This document shows, in pieces, positions 52,849 through 61,960 of a stretch of DNA of 64,000 nt (its first letter is position 1; the number at the start of each line of letters is the position of its first letter). Source of the DNA: Aquimarina macrocephali JAMB N27 (GTDB lineage: Bacteria; Bacteroidota; Bacteroidia; Flavobacteriales; Flavobacteriaceae); contig NZ_JACA01000013.1 in assembly GCF_000520995.1 (NCBI RefSeq), positions 175,065 to 239,064 of the forward strand, in the 5' to 3' direction. A program made the position numbers and the translations under genes. The notes under the pieces were generated by a model that ran no database searches, was not told the DNA's origin, and saw only the letters and a list, made by a program, of their open reading frames with translations.

Positions 52849-53433
52849 ATGCCATATACTCTTCTTAAGGAAAATATAGATAAACACATTCAATTTTCTG
52901 ATTCAGAATTTGAGACCTATAGTCATTTCTTTTACCCAAAGACTATTTCTAAAAAAGATTTTTTACTTAGACAGGGTGATGTATGTCGATTTGAAGGCTT
53001 TGTAACTAAAGGTTGTTTTCGTCTTTTTACAATAGATAATGATGGAAATGAAAATGTTTTATATTTTGCTGTCGAAGATTGGTGGGTCACCGACATAGAC
53101 AGTTTTACAAATCAAGCTCCTGCCCTATTATCAATTCAAGCCCTTGAAGACAGTGAAGTTTTATTGATCAATAAAGAAGATAAAGAACGACTGTATCAGC
53201 AAATGCCTAAAGTAGAAAAGCTATTTCGTATAATGACACAAAAAACTCTGGTTTCTTTACAAAGAAGACTAATACGAAATCATAGTTATACAGCAGATGA
53301 GCGTTATCTGCACTTTATCACTACCTATCCAAAAATAGCACAAAAACTTACCAATTTACAGATTGCAGCTTACTTAGGAATCTCACATGAATTTGTAAGT
53401 AAAATTCGAAAAAAGATCGCTTCAAAAAAATAA
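52849..53433 (+). CDS. Crp/Fnr-family transcriptional regulator
   Basis: The 194-residue protein has a cNMP-binding-like barrel (FLLRQGDVCRFEGFVTKGCF, ENVLYFAVEDWWVTDIDSFT) and a C-terminal helix-turn-helix (TNLQIAAYLGISHEFVSKIR). The organisation is the same as the regulator at 41056. An FNR-like palindrome sits just downstream, ahead of the MBL hydrolase gene, so this protein probably controls that gene. No Cys cluster for an Fe-S sensor is present. Confidence 0.9.
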   Translation: MPYTLLKENIDKHIQFSDSEFETYSHFFYPKTISKKDFLLRQGDVCRFEGFVTKGCFRLFTIDNDGNENVLYFAVEDWWVTDIDSFTNQAPALLSIQALEDSEVLLINKEDKERLYQQMPKVEKLFRIMTQKTLVSLQRRLIRNHSYTADERYLHFITTYPKIAQKLTNLQIAAYLGISHEFVSKIRKKIASKK

Positions 53434-53450
53434 TCAAGATACTCACAGTT

Positions 53451-53466
53451 ATTGAACTAGTTCAAT
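53451..53466. promoter_or_regulatory. Crp/Fnr-type binding site ATTGAACTAGTTCAAT
   Basis: This is a perfect 16-bp palindrome with the TTGA-N6-TCAA spacing of Crp/Fnr sites. It lies between a Crp/Fnr gene and an MBL gene. A weak -7 box, CAACTTTG, is at 53488-53495. With transcription starting near 53500 the site is centred at about -41, the class II activator position. Confidence 0.65.
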
Positions 53467-53520
53467 GTTTTTGAAAATTGATGTATGCAACTTTGTACCA
53501 TCATTTAAAAGAACATTAAA

Positions 53521-54384
53521 ATGAACAAAATCAATTTTTTAATAACAATACTATTAATTTCAATAACAATGAGTAGTACAGCACAAAACCTAGAATACAA
53601 AGTGTATCGGGCAGACGAAAACAGTTTTCACATCGCTTCTGTTTTAATTTATGGAGAAAAAGACGCAGTTCTTATTGATGCGCAATTCACACTTTCTGAT
53701 GCACATAACGTAGTTGCAGAAATCCTAAAAAGTGGTAAAAACCTCACAACCATTTATATAAGTCACGGAGATCCTGATTATTATTTTGGGCTAGAAGTAT
53801 TTAAAAACACTTTCCCAGATGTAGCCATTTATGCCACCCAACACACTCTATCTCACATCAAAAAAACATATGAGAAAAAGTTACAGGTTTGGGGGCCAAA
53901 ACTAGGAAGCAATGGAACAAAAAAAGTTGTTTTCCCACAAGTATTAAAAGGAAATACGATAGATCTCGAAGGCCAATCTATAGAAATAAAAGGTCTTGAG
54001 GGCTCTACTCCAGAAAGAACATTTGTCTGGATACCATCTCTAAAAGCAATTGTAGGAGGTGTAAATGTATATGACAATCTACATCTATGGATAGCAGATG
54101 CGAGCACGACAGAAAAACGTGTTGCCTGGTTATCTGTTTTAGAAAAAATGGAACGCCTTAATCCAGAAGTTGTTGTCTCTGCACATGCCTTAGATAACAG
54201 TAACTTAAATCGTAATGCGATTACCTATTCTAAAAACTATTTGATTGCTTATCGGAAGGAAGAAGCAAAATCAAAAAATTCTGAAGAACTTATCGCTGCC
54301 ATGCAAAAATTGTATCCAAACGCAGGTTTGGGTATAGCACTTCAATTGGGTGCTAAAGTGGTAAAAGGTGAAATGAAATGGTAA
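53521..54384 (+). CDS. Secreted MBL-fold metallo-hydrolase-like protein
   Basis: The 287-residue protein has a signal peptide (FLITILLISITMSSTAQN). The MBL fold is visible in LIYGEKDAVLIDAQFTLSDA, TIYISHGDPDYYFG and VVSAHALDN. The usual HxHxDH motif reads HGDPDY here, so some metal ligands are replaced; the later Asp and His remain. It may resemble the Vmh-type group, and its activity is uncertain. It is probably activated by the neighbouring Crp/Fnr protein and has its own terminator. Confidence 0.8.
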   Translation: MNKINFLITILLISITMSSTAQNLEYKVYRADENSFHIASVLIYGEKDAVLIDAQFTLSDAHNVVAEILKSGKNLTTIYISHGDPDYYFGLEVFKNTFPDVAIYATQHTLSHIKKTYEKKLQVWGPKLGSNGTKKVVFPQVLKGNTIDLEGQSIEIKGLEGSTPERTFVWIPSLKAIVGGVNVYDNLHLWIADASTTEKRVAWLSVLEKMERLNPEVVVSAHALDNSNLNRNAITYSKNYLIAYRKEEAKSKNSEELIAAMQKLYPNAGLGIALQLGAKVVKGEMKW

Positions 54385-54410
54385 ATTCCTTTTGATAATA
54401 ATACACAAAC

Positions 54411-54442
54411 AATAGCAGTTTAATAATCCTTAAACTGCTATT
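54411..54442 (+). terminator. Terminator after the MBL gene
   Basis: AATAGCAGTTTAA (54411-54423) pairs perfectly with TTAAACTGCTATT (54430-54442) over a 6-base loop; the T tract after it is interrupted. Confidence 0.75.
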
Positions 54443-54478
54443 TCTGTTTAATTTCGGTACTTTGTATCCTCAAAAGTA

Positions 54479-54952
54479 ATGGATTCGATCATATTGCAGG
54501 TCAAAACTAAAAACATGGAAGTATCTAAGGAAAACTATAGCATCTCAACAGATAAGAACAAGTTGGATGTTTTATTAATATATAATTTTCTAACAAATGA
54601 ATCAGGATGGAGTGATGGTATTTCATATGATACAGTAAAAGTATCAATAGAGAATTCTCTTAATTTTGGGCTTTATTCTGAGGAGAAACAGATTGGGTAT
54701 GCAAGAGTGATTTCGGATTATTCAACAATTGCTTATTTAGGAGATATTTTTATCCTCAAAGATTACAGAAAATTAGGATTAAGTAAATGGCTAATGGAAA
54801 CCATTATGGGGCATCCTAATTTACAAAATTTAAGACGTTGGATTTTGTTAACAAGTACTGCCGAATGGCTATATGAAAAATACGGATTTACAAAGCTTCC
54901 AAAACCAGAAATTTATATGGAGAAATTTGATCCTAATGTGTATGCAAAATAA
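54479..54952 (+). CDS. GNAT-family N-acetyltransferase
   Basis: This 157-residue protein has YARVISDYSTIAYLGDIFI, then the acetyl-CoA loop KDYRKLGLSKWLMETIMG, and the end block TSTAEWLYEKYGFTKLPKPE. It belongs to the GNAT group often annotated as related to the PhnO/YpeA type; substrate unknown. Two starts are possible, 54479 and the ATG at 54515; homology favours the second since the fold begins near YSISTDKNKL. A TACTTTG sequence at 54458-54464 may be the -7 element. Confidence 0.87.
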   Translation: MDSIILQVKTKNMEVSKENYSISTDKNKLDVLLIYNFLTNESGWSDGISYDTVKVSIENSLNFGLYSEEKQIGYARVISDYSTIAYLGDIFILKDYRKLGLSKWLMETIMGHPNLQNLRRWILLTSTAEWLYEKYGFTKLPKPEIYMEKFDPNVYAK

Positions 54953-55130
54953 ACAGCAACGGTCAATACTATAAAAGTTATATGATAAAACACCTTCACA
55001 TCATAGTTCGTGTCATCAAAAATTGCTTTAGATAAAAAAGTTACTTAGATAGTACTCAATCTCTACACGTGGTTGCTTTTTGAGTTGTTATCTTTACAAA
55101 AAAAGTAATACAGGAGAACAGTTACAAAAA

Positions 55131-55880
55131 ATGAAAAAAGCAATATTCATACTTCTCATATATTTGATAACAGCATGCCAGCAAAAACCAGAGAGAAAAT
55201 TAACTATTGCTGTAGCTGCAAATATGCAATTTGCAATGAAAGAGTTATCCAAAACTTTTACAGACCAAACGGGTATTGCTTGTGACCTTATTATAAGCTC
55301 ATCGGGAAAATTAACCGCGCAAATTAAAGAAGGCGCTCCTTTTGATGTATTTGTTTCTGCCGATATAAAATATCCAAAAGAATTATTTGATACGGGTTTT
55401 GCGATCAAAGCACCTAAAATATATGGCTACGGAAAATTAGTTATGTGGTCAATGATTGATACTATTGATCCATCTCTAGAAACTCTTAAAAGTTCGAAGA
55501 TACATCATATTGCAATTGCAAATCCTAAAATGGCTCCCTATGGCCTAGCAACAATAGAAATTTTAAAACGACATAACCTTTATGAAAACGTAAAAGATAA
55601 ATTGGTATACGGAGAAAGTGTTTTACAAACTAATCAGTTTATTATTTCAAAATCAGCAGAAATTGGTTTTACTTCAAAATCCGTAGTTTTATCTCCAGAA
55701 ATGAGCAATAAAGGCAATTGGATTGATATAAAAGATACAGATTACTCTGCAATCGCTCAAGGAGTTGTTATTCTTAACCGGAATAATCAAGAAAATGCAG
55801 AAAAGTTCTATGACTTTTTATCTTCTGCAGAGGCAAGAAGAATTCTCGAAAATTTTGGTTATTCAACAAAAGAAAATTAA
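55131..55880 (+). CDS. modA: Molybdate ABC transporter substrate-binding lipoprotein ModA
   Basis: The protein has about 249 residues. I chose the ATG at 55131 because it opens a lipoprotein signal (KKAIFILLIYLITAC); a longer frame begins at a TTG that overlaps a TATCTTTA promoter-like box. The ModA pattern is clear: TIAVAANMQFAMKELSKTF, ISSSGKLTAQIKEGAPFDVF, then HHIAIANPKMAPYGLATIE. It binds molybdate or tungstate in the periplasm. It is the first gene of a four-gene operon and ends 3 bases before the TOBE gene. Confidence 0.92.
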   Translation: MKKAIFILLIYLITACQQKPERKLTIAVAANMQFAMKELSKTFTDQTGIACDLIISSSGKLTAQIKEGAPFDVFVSADIKYPKELFDTGFAIKAPKIYGYGKLVMWSMIDTIDPSLETLKSSKIHHIAIANPKMAPYGLATIEILKRHNLYENVKDKLVYGESVLQTNQFIISKSAEIGFTSKSVVLSPEMSNKGNWIDIKDTDYSAIAQGVVILNRNNQENAEKFYDFLSSAEARRILENFGYSTKEN

Positions 55881-55883
55881 TCT

Positions 55884-56282
55884 ATGAATGTTCTACAGGG
55901 AGAAATAACGTCTATAAAAACCAACGGTAGTTTATCATTGGTTACTGTTGACATTGGAGCTGTTTTTTTTAATACTATTATAATAGAAACACCCGATACA
56001 GCTCCCTATTTAAAACAAGGAAATCATATTAAAATGATTTTCAAAGAAACAGAAGTAATTGTTGGAAAAGGAATAGAACATTCTATAAGTATACAAAACA
56101 AAGCAATCGGAGAGATTATTAATATAAAAAAAGGACAATTATTAAGTACGTTAACTATTGATTCTACAGTTGGGCATCTAACCGCAATCATTACTTCTGA
56201 TGCTGCTGATCAATTGCAATTAGAAATTGGCGAAAAAATCACAGCCATGATTAAAACTACCGAAATAATGTTATCAGAATGA
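55884..56282 (+). CDS. Molybdenum-binding TOBE/Mop-domain protein
   Basis: The 132-residue protein consists of two TOBE/Mop modules: VLQGEITSIKTNGSLSLVTV (first) and NKAIGEIINIKKGQLLSTLT (second). Mop proteins store or buffer molybdate in the cytoplasm; a regulatory role is possible. It is placed between modA and modB, which is not the commonest order but keeps it in the uptake operon. Its stop overlaps the modB start by 4 bases (ATGA). Confidence 0.85.
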   Translation: MNVLQGEITSIKTNGSLSLVTVDIGAVFFNTIIIETPDTAPYLKQGNHIKMIFKETEVIVGKGIEHSISIQNKAIGEIINIKKGQLLSTLTIDSTVGHLTAIITSDAADQLQLEIGEKITAMIKTTEIMLSE

Positions 56283-56953
56283 TGGATTGGCAACCTTTAG
56301 TATTAACGTTTAAACTGGCATTAGTTACCACGCTTTTGTTATTGGTTATTTCTGTCCCTTTATCCTATTGGCTTGCTCATACGAAATCAAGAGTAAAACC
56401 ATTCTTAGAAACCTTGGTAAGTATGCCTTTGGTTTTACCTCCAACCGTCTTAGGATTTTATATGCTAGTAGCTTTTAGTCCTGCAAATGCTTTTGGAAGT
56501 TGGTTAAACGAGTATCTAGGCATACAACTTATTTTTTCATTCCAGGGACTTGTTCTTGCATCGGTTATTTATAGTTTACCGTTCATGGTACACCCTATTC
56601 AAGCTGGATTTTCAAATTTGCCTTCATCAATAACAGAAGCATCCTATGTATTAGGAAAATCTAAAATTACAACTCTTTTCAAAGTATTACTTCCTAATAT
56701 AAAACCATCATTACTCACAGGAGTTGTATTGGCTTTTGCTCATACCATTGGCGAATTTGGTGTCGTATTAATGATCGGTGGCAATATGCCAGGAAAAACA
56801 AAAGTGGCCTCTATTGCTATTTATGATGAAGTAGAGGCTCTTAATTATGATGTAGCAAATTGGTATTCGCTCATTTTGTTTGCAATTACATTTAGCATCT
56901 TATTACTGGTATATCTGGTTAATGGTGGGTATTTAAAAAGATTCTGGAAATGA
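56279..56953 (+). CDS. modB: Molybdate ABC transporter permease ModB
   Basis: The 224-residue integral membrane protein has about five helices. The EAA loop that contacts the ATPase is SITEASYVLGKSKITTLFKV, and the family-specific PLVLPPTVLGFYML and AHTIGEFGVVLMIGGNMPG are present. It forms the membrane channel for molybdate. Start and stop both overlap their neighbours by 4 bases (ATGA), so translation is coupled with the TOBE and modC genes. Confidence 0.95.
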   Translation: MMDWQPLVLTFKLALVTTLLLLVISVPLSYWLAHTKSRVKPFLETLVSMPLVLPPTVLGFYMLVAFSPANAFGSWLNEYLGIQLIFSFQGLVLASVIYSLPFMVHPIQAGFSNLPSSITEASYVLGKSKITTLFKVLLPNIKPSLLTGVVLAFAHTIGEFGVVLMIGGNMPGKTKVASIAIYDEVEALNYDVANWYSLILFAITFSILLLVYLVNGGYLKRFWK

Positions 56954-57825
56954 TACATATAGCTTTGCAAAAAGAATTAACAGCAGCAAATGGAGCAATG
57001 CAACTTGATGTTAACATCAATATCGAGCAAGGTCAATTAGTTACACTGTATGGGGATTCTGGAGCGGGTAAAACTTCTATACTTAGAATGGTTGCTGGAT
57101 TACTACAAACAGATGAAGGACTAATTACAGTGAATCAAAAAACATGGCTTGATACCAAAAAAGGAATTTGTCTAAAACCTCAACAACGAAAAATCGGATT
57201 TGTGTTTCAGGATTATGCTTTATTTCCTAATATGACTGTAAAAGAAAATCTTCTCTTTGCAGTAGAGAAAGGTCAAAACAAGAAAGTTGTTAATGAACTC
57301 ATAGATATTATCGAACTAGGTGATCTACAAGATCGAAAACCTGAAAATCTTTCCGGGGGACAAAAACAAAGAGTGGCCTTAGCAAGAGCATTGGTAAGAA
57401 GACCAGAAATTTTAATGCTGGATGAACCTCTTTCTGCATTAGATATAAAAATGCGTACAAAGCTACAAGATTATATTCTTAAAGTACATAAGCAATTTAA
57501 TTTAACTACCCTACTTATAAGCCATGAGATAGGTGAAGTTATAAAAATGTCTGATACTGTATTTAGTATTGAAAATGGAAAAATAATTAAACAAGGGAGA
57601 CCTATTGAAGTATTTACTACAAAACAAGTAAGTGGAAAATTTCAGTTTTCGGGTGAAATAATTCAAATTGAAAAAGAAGATATAATTCATATTGTTACTA
57701 TTTTGGTAGGTTCGAATTTTGTAAAAATAGTTGCTGAAGAAAACGATATTCAAACAATAGCTGTGGGAGACAAAGTAATTGTCGCTTCAAAAGCATTTAA
57801 CCCTCTCTTACAGAAAATAAATTAA
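56950..57825 (+). CDS. modC: Molybdate ABC transporter ATP-binding protein ModC
   Basis: This 291-residue ABC ATPase has Walker A GDSGAGKTS, Q-loop FVFQDYALFPNMTV, signature LSGGQKQRVALARAL, Walker B ILMLDEPLSALD and switch His in LLISHEIGE. A C-terminal TOBE-like domain (QFSGEIIQIEKEDIIHIVTI) probably senses molybdate. It powers ModB-mediated import and closes the mod operon before a bidirectional terminator. Confidence 0.94.
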   Translation: MIHIALQKELTAANGAMQLDVNINIEQGQLVTLYGDSGAGKTSILRMVAGLLQTDEGLITVNQKTWLDTKKGICLKPQQRKIGFVFQDYALFPNMTVKENLLFAVEKGQNKKVVNELIDIIELGDLQDRKPENLSGGQKQRVALARALVRRPEILMLDEPLSALDIKMRTKLQDYILKVHKQFNLTTLLISHEIGEVIKMSDTVFSIENGKIIKQGRPIEVFTTKQVSGKFQFSGEIIQIEKEDIIHIVTILVGSNFVKIVAEENDIQTIAVGDKVIVASKAFNPLLQKIN

Positions 57826-57876
57826 TCACAATCTTAGTATACAAAATACTATAAAAGTGAAAAGTGAATTCAAAAG

Positions 57877-57915
57877 AAAACAGCTATAGTTAAATGGTCA
57901 CTATAGCTGTTTTTT
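57877..57915. terminator. Bidirectional terminator between the mod operon and the metalloprotease gene
   Basis: AAAACAGCTATAGT (57877-57890) pairs perfectly with ACTATAGCTGTTTT (57900-57913) over a 9-base loop, with T or A runs on both sides, so it can serve both convergent units. Confidence 0.92.
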
Positions 57916-57973
57916 AAATTCTGTAGACTAATTTAAATATAAAAGTCTATTTTTTTTAGTTTTTCATCTTTCT

Positions 57974-60900
57974 TTATTCTTTTACAAATCGAGTAACATG
58001 TTGTGTTTTATCAGAAGTAACTTTCAAAATATATGTTCCTGTTTGCAAATGATCAACTTGTACAGAAGATTTAAAATAGCCACTAGATACTGTTTCTCCT
58101 AATAAATTATAAATGCTATAGGTTGCTTCTTGAGAAGGATTAAAAACAATGTTTAGTACACTTCCACTTATCGGATTAGGGTACACACTCATCTTTTGCG
58201 GTGGAGCAGCTGAATCAAATTTGTTCGCTTGTTCACTACAAGATGAAACAAGCCTCCATCTTCTTGCACCACGTTCCCACAGATTACCTCTATATACCAC
58301 TTGATCTCCTATATTATAACGTACTCCCGATACCCAAGTATCTACTCCTTCACAAAAACTCGCATCACATCTCCCTAGTTTTATCCATCCGTTAGCAGTT
58401 CTTTCGTAAACATAACTCCTGTAAATTACTCGATCTCCAACAGCATAATTTACTCCTGATACCCATACCTGTACTCCTTCACAGATATCTGTTGTACTTC
58501 CTTCTTTTGTAGTAACCGAGACTGTGTTGCTAAATTCAGAAGTATTTCCTGCGGCATCTTTAGCGTTTACTCTAAACTCATACGTAGTATTTGCTGTCAA
58601 TCCGGTAACATTATAAGAAGTACCACTAACACTGGTAATCTTCACATTTCCCTGATATACATCATATCCTGTTACTCCAACATTATCTGTAGAAGCTACC
58701 CATGATAAAGACAGCGATGTCTGCTCAACATTTGAAGCGGATAAATTTGTTGGAACACTCGGAGCTTCGGTATCTGTAGCTTCTTTCGTAGTAACCGAGA
58801 CCGTATTACTAAACCCAGAAGTATTTCCTGCGGCATCTTTAGCCTTTACTCTAAACTCATACGTAGTATTTGCTGTCAATCCGGTAACACTATAAGAAGT
58901 ACCACTAACACTGGTAATCTTCACATTTCCCTGGTATACATCATATCCTGTTACTCCAACATTATCTGTAGAAGCTACCCATGATAAAGACAGCGATGTC
59001 TGCTCAACATTTGAAGCGGATAAATTTGTTGGAACACTCGGAGCTTCGGTATCTGTAGCTTCTTTCGTAGTAACCGAGACCGTATTACTAAACCCAGAAG
59101 TATTTCCTGCGGCATCTTTAGCCTTTACTCTAAACTCATACGTAGTATTTGCTGTCAATCCGGTAACACTATAAGAAGTACCACTAACACTGGTAATCTT
59201 CACATTTCCCTGGTATACATCATATCCTGTTACTCCAACATTATCTGTAGAAGCTACCCATGATAAAGACAGCGATGTCTGCTCAACATTTGAAGCGGAT
59301 AAATTTGTTGGAACACTCGGAGCTTCGGTATCTGTAGCTTCTTTCGTAGTAACCGAGACCGTATTACTAAACCCAGAAGTATTTCCTGCGGCATCTTTAG
59401 CCTTTACTCTAAACTCATACGTAGTATTTGCTGTCAATCCGGTAACATTATAAGAAGTACCACTAACACTGGTAATCTTCACATTTCCCTGGTATACATC
59501 ATATCCTGTTACTCCAACATTATCTGTAGAAGCTCCCCATGATAAAGACAGTGATGTCTGCTCAACGTTTGAAGCGGATAAGTTTGTTGGAACACTCGGA
59601 GCTTCGGTATCTGTAGCTTCTTTTGTAGTAACTGATACTGTACTACTAAATCCAGAAGTATTTCCTGCGGCATCTTTAGCTTTTACTCTAAACTCATACG
59701 TAGTATTTGCTGTCAATCCGGTAACATTATAAGAAGTACCACTAACACCGGTAATCTTCACATTTCCCTGGTATACATCATATCCTGTTACTCCAACATT
59801 ATCTGTAGAAGCTACCCATGATAAAGATAGTGATGTTTGCTCAACATTTGAAGCGGATAAGTTTGTTGGAACACTTGGAGTTTCAGTATCTGTAGCTTCT
59901 TTTGTTGTAACCGACACTGTGTTACTAAATCCAGAAGTATTTCCTGCGGCATCTTTAGCCTTTACTCTAAACTCATACGTAGTATTTGCTGTCAATCCGG
60001 TAACATTATAAGAAGTACCACTAACACTGGTAATCTTCACATTTCCCTGGTATACATCATATCCTGTTACTCCAACATTATCTGTAGAAGCTCCCCATGA
60101 TAAAGACAGTGATGTCTGCTCAACGTTTGAAGCGGATAAGTTTGTTGGAACACTCGGAGCTTCGGTATCTGTAGCTTCTTTTGTAGTAACTGATACTGTA
60201 CTACTAAATCCAGAAGTATTTCCTGCGGCATCTTTAGCTTTTACTCTAAACTCATACGTAGTATTTGCTGTCAATCCGGTAACATTATAAGAAGTACCAC
60301 TAACACTCGTAATCTTCACATTTCCCTGGTAAACATCATATCCTGTTATTCCAACATTATCTGTAGAAGCTACCCATGATAAAGACAGCGATGTCTGCTC
60401 AACATTTGAAGCGGATAAGTTTGTTGGAACACTTGGAGCTTCGGTATCTGTACTATTTCCTTTAGGGTACTTCCCAGAAATCGAAAACAATCCTAAAGAA
60501 GAGTAATCAGAATAACCTGTAGACAGGTTTCCTTCTCCTACTCCATCTATTTCAATATAATATTTTCCACTTTGTAAAGTAGTACTTATAGATGCTTTTA
60601 AACCTTGTGGATCAGAGGATGTAACTTCTTCACCATTGCTATTTAATAACTTTGCTTTAATATTTAAATTTGGATGGTATGGATTTGGATCAAAAGAAAA
60701 ATTCACCTCTCCTCCTGAAGTTTGAAAAGAGAATAGATCTTTATCCGATGTTTTTTCAATGATTCCTTCATTATCTACTTTAGATACATTTCCGTTACTA
60801 TCAGATACTAATTCTGTAGCACTATTTATAGTATTTCCATGATCATCTTTTTTATACCCGAAACCGTTTCTAGAATTTGAAATAATTGCTAAATCATTCT

Positions 60901-61960
60901 CCGTATTATTAGCATCATTATATTCTCCTTTACTCCAATGACCTAATGTTTTATTAGCACTCCAACCCATAATTGGGCTCCATTGTCCATGTCCCGAATA
61001 ATATGTAGTTCCTGATCTTGTGCCATCGTGTGCCAATCCAAGAGTGTGTCCTACCTCATGAGATCCTGTTTCTCCAGCTGTTCTTGTTCCTAGGTTATAT
61101 ACCCAACATGGATCGTCAGAATTCCAACTAAAAGAATTTAGATATGCTACTCCTCCTGATCCAGGAGCTGCATCGTTTGTTGGCGTAAATATTGCCATCA
61201 TTCTTTGGTTTTTTGGGGTAGCATCAAACACATCTCTTCTGGTAGTCACATTTATATTAAAAGGATTAAAATCGTCTACCATAATTCGCCATACCGCAAG
61301 AATTTTTTCATCACTAAAACCAGCAGGTTTTGCATTAATTGTTCTACCTCCTACCCAACGAGTACCAGACACTACTTCTCCATCAAAATCAAGATAGATA
61401 ACATGAGATGCCCCGGGAAGACTCTCTAATTGTATTTGCGCTTTTTGCGGGATAATTACACCAGAATCATTTTTAGCGGCAGCTTTTTCTTCTTCAAAAT
61501 CTACGCATAGTATACTATGAATATCCTGATCGCTTGCTAATACTTGTCCTTTGTTATTAGTTGAAATCTTAAATGCTTTTTTCTGATCATAAAATATAAT
61601 CTCCCCAGATATTTTTTCATCATTTTTAGTAAAACTAAAAACAGGCTCTGTTGTAGCATCTGATTTAGCCCTGTTAACTAATACATTACCAGTTACAAAG
61701 TATCCATCTACAGTACTCTTTTTAACATTAATCTTAAGGTTATATGATTCTTTATCTGATAACTTAATAGTAAAATTGTTATTTCTTGACTTATTCGAAA
61801 ATACTGATTCTGAGAAGCTCTTTACAGTTCCCACAACAACTTCTTTCTTATCTTGTGCATAAGAAGAAAAAGAAAGAATCAATAGAAAGGTTGTCATACA
61901 CATCTTTTTAAATATGCCAGAAAACATCCTCTCATTAAAGTTTAAATTTTTCATGATCAT
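57974..61960 (-). CDS. Secreted metzincin metalloprotease with FN3 repeats and T9SS sorting domain
   Basis: The 1328-residue protein has a signal peptide (TTFLLILSFSSYAQD) and a propeptide to about residue 175. The metzincin catalytic domain has GSHEVGHTLGLAHDG (HExxHxxGxxHD zinc site). A PPC-like beta domain lies at roughly 390-500. Seven FN3 repeats of 93 residues follow (about 504-1154), then two carbohydrate-binding-like modules with CEGV.VWVSGV.Y..GD.V-type repeats. It ends in a type A T9SS C-terminal domain (MSVYPNPISGSVLNIVF ... LQTGTYILKV). It likely degrades proteins outside the cell while bound to polysaccharide. Starts at 61960 or the ATG at 61954 are equally possible. Confidence 0.92.
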   Translation of the reverse strand: MIMKNLNFNERMFSGIFKKMCMTTFLLILSFSSYAQDKKEVVVGTVKSFSESVFSNKSRNNNFTIKLSDKESYNLKINVKKSTVDGYFVTGNVLVNRAKSDATTEPVFSFTKNDEKISGEIIFYDQKKAFKISTNNKGQVLASDQDIHSILCVDFEEEKAAAKNDSGVIIPQKAQIQLESLPGASHVIYLDFDGEVVSGTRWVGGRTINAKPAGFSDEKILAVWRIMVDDFNPFNINVTTRRDVFDATPKNQRMMAIFTPTNDAAPGSGGVAYLNSFSWNSDDPCWVYNLGTRTAGETGSHEVGHTLGLAHDGTRSGTTYYSGHGQWSPIMGWSANKTLGHWSKGEYNDANNTENDLAIISNSRNGFGYKKDDHGNTINSATELVSDSNGNVSKVDNEGIIEKTSDKDLFSFQTSGGEVNFSFDPNPYHPNLNIKAKLLNSNGEEVTSSDPQGLKASISTTLQSGKYYIEIDGVGEGNLSTGYSDYSSLGLFSISGKYPKGNSTDTEAPSVPTNLSASNVEQTSLSLSWVASTDNVGITGYDVYQGNVKITSVSGTSYNVTGLTANTTYEFRVKAKDAAGNTSGFSSTVSVTTKEATDTEAPSVPTNLSASNVEQTSLSLSWGASTDNVGVTGYDVYQGNVKITSVSGTSYNVTGLTANTTYEFRVKAKDAAGNTSGFSNTVSVTTKEATDTETPSVPTNLSASNVEQTSLSLSWVASTDNVGVTGYDVYQGNVKITGVSGTSYNVTGLTANTTYEFRVKAKDAAGNTSGFSSTVSVTTKEATDTEAPSVPTNLSASNVEQTSLSLSWGASTDNVGVTGYDVYQGNVKITSVSGTSYNVTGLTANTTYEFRVKAKDAAGNTSGFSNTVSVTTKEATDTEAPSVPTNLSASNVEQTSLSLSWVASTDNVGVTGYDVYQGNVKITSVSGTSYSVTGLTANTTYEFRVKAKDAAGNTSGFSNTVSVTTKEATDTEAPSVPTNLSASNVEQTSLSLSWVASTDNVGVTGYDVYQGNVKITSVSGTSYSVTGLTANTTYEFRVKAKDAAGNTSGFSNTVSVTTKEATDTEAPSVPTNLSASNVEQTSLSLSWVASTDNVGVTGYDVYQGNVKITSVSGTSYNVTGLTANTTYEFRVNAKDAAGNTSEFSNTVSVTTKEGSTTDICEGVQVWVSGVNYAVGDRVIYRSYVYERTANGWIKLGRCDASFCEGVDTWVSGVRYNIGDQVVYRGNLWERGARRWRLVSSCSEQANKFDSAAPPQKMSVYPNPISGSVLNIVFNPSQEATYSIYNLLGETVSSGYFKSSVQVDHLQTGTYILKVTSDKTQHVTRFVKE
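58499..60451 (-). repeat. Seven tandem 279-bp repeats encoding FN3 domains
   Basis: Each unit encodes TDTEAPSVPTNLSASNVEQT through SVTTKEA. Units differ at few positions (for example WVAS/WGAS, SYNV/SYSV, FSST/FSNT), and neighbouring units near 58780-59340 are almost identical in DNA. All keep the reading frame. Confidence 0.95.

Noticed and set aside
58499..60451. CRISPR-like array or mobile repeat
   Set aside because: The repeats are 279 bp, directly abutting and fully in frame as FN3 domains; there are no spacers.
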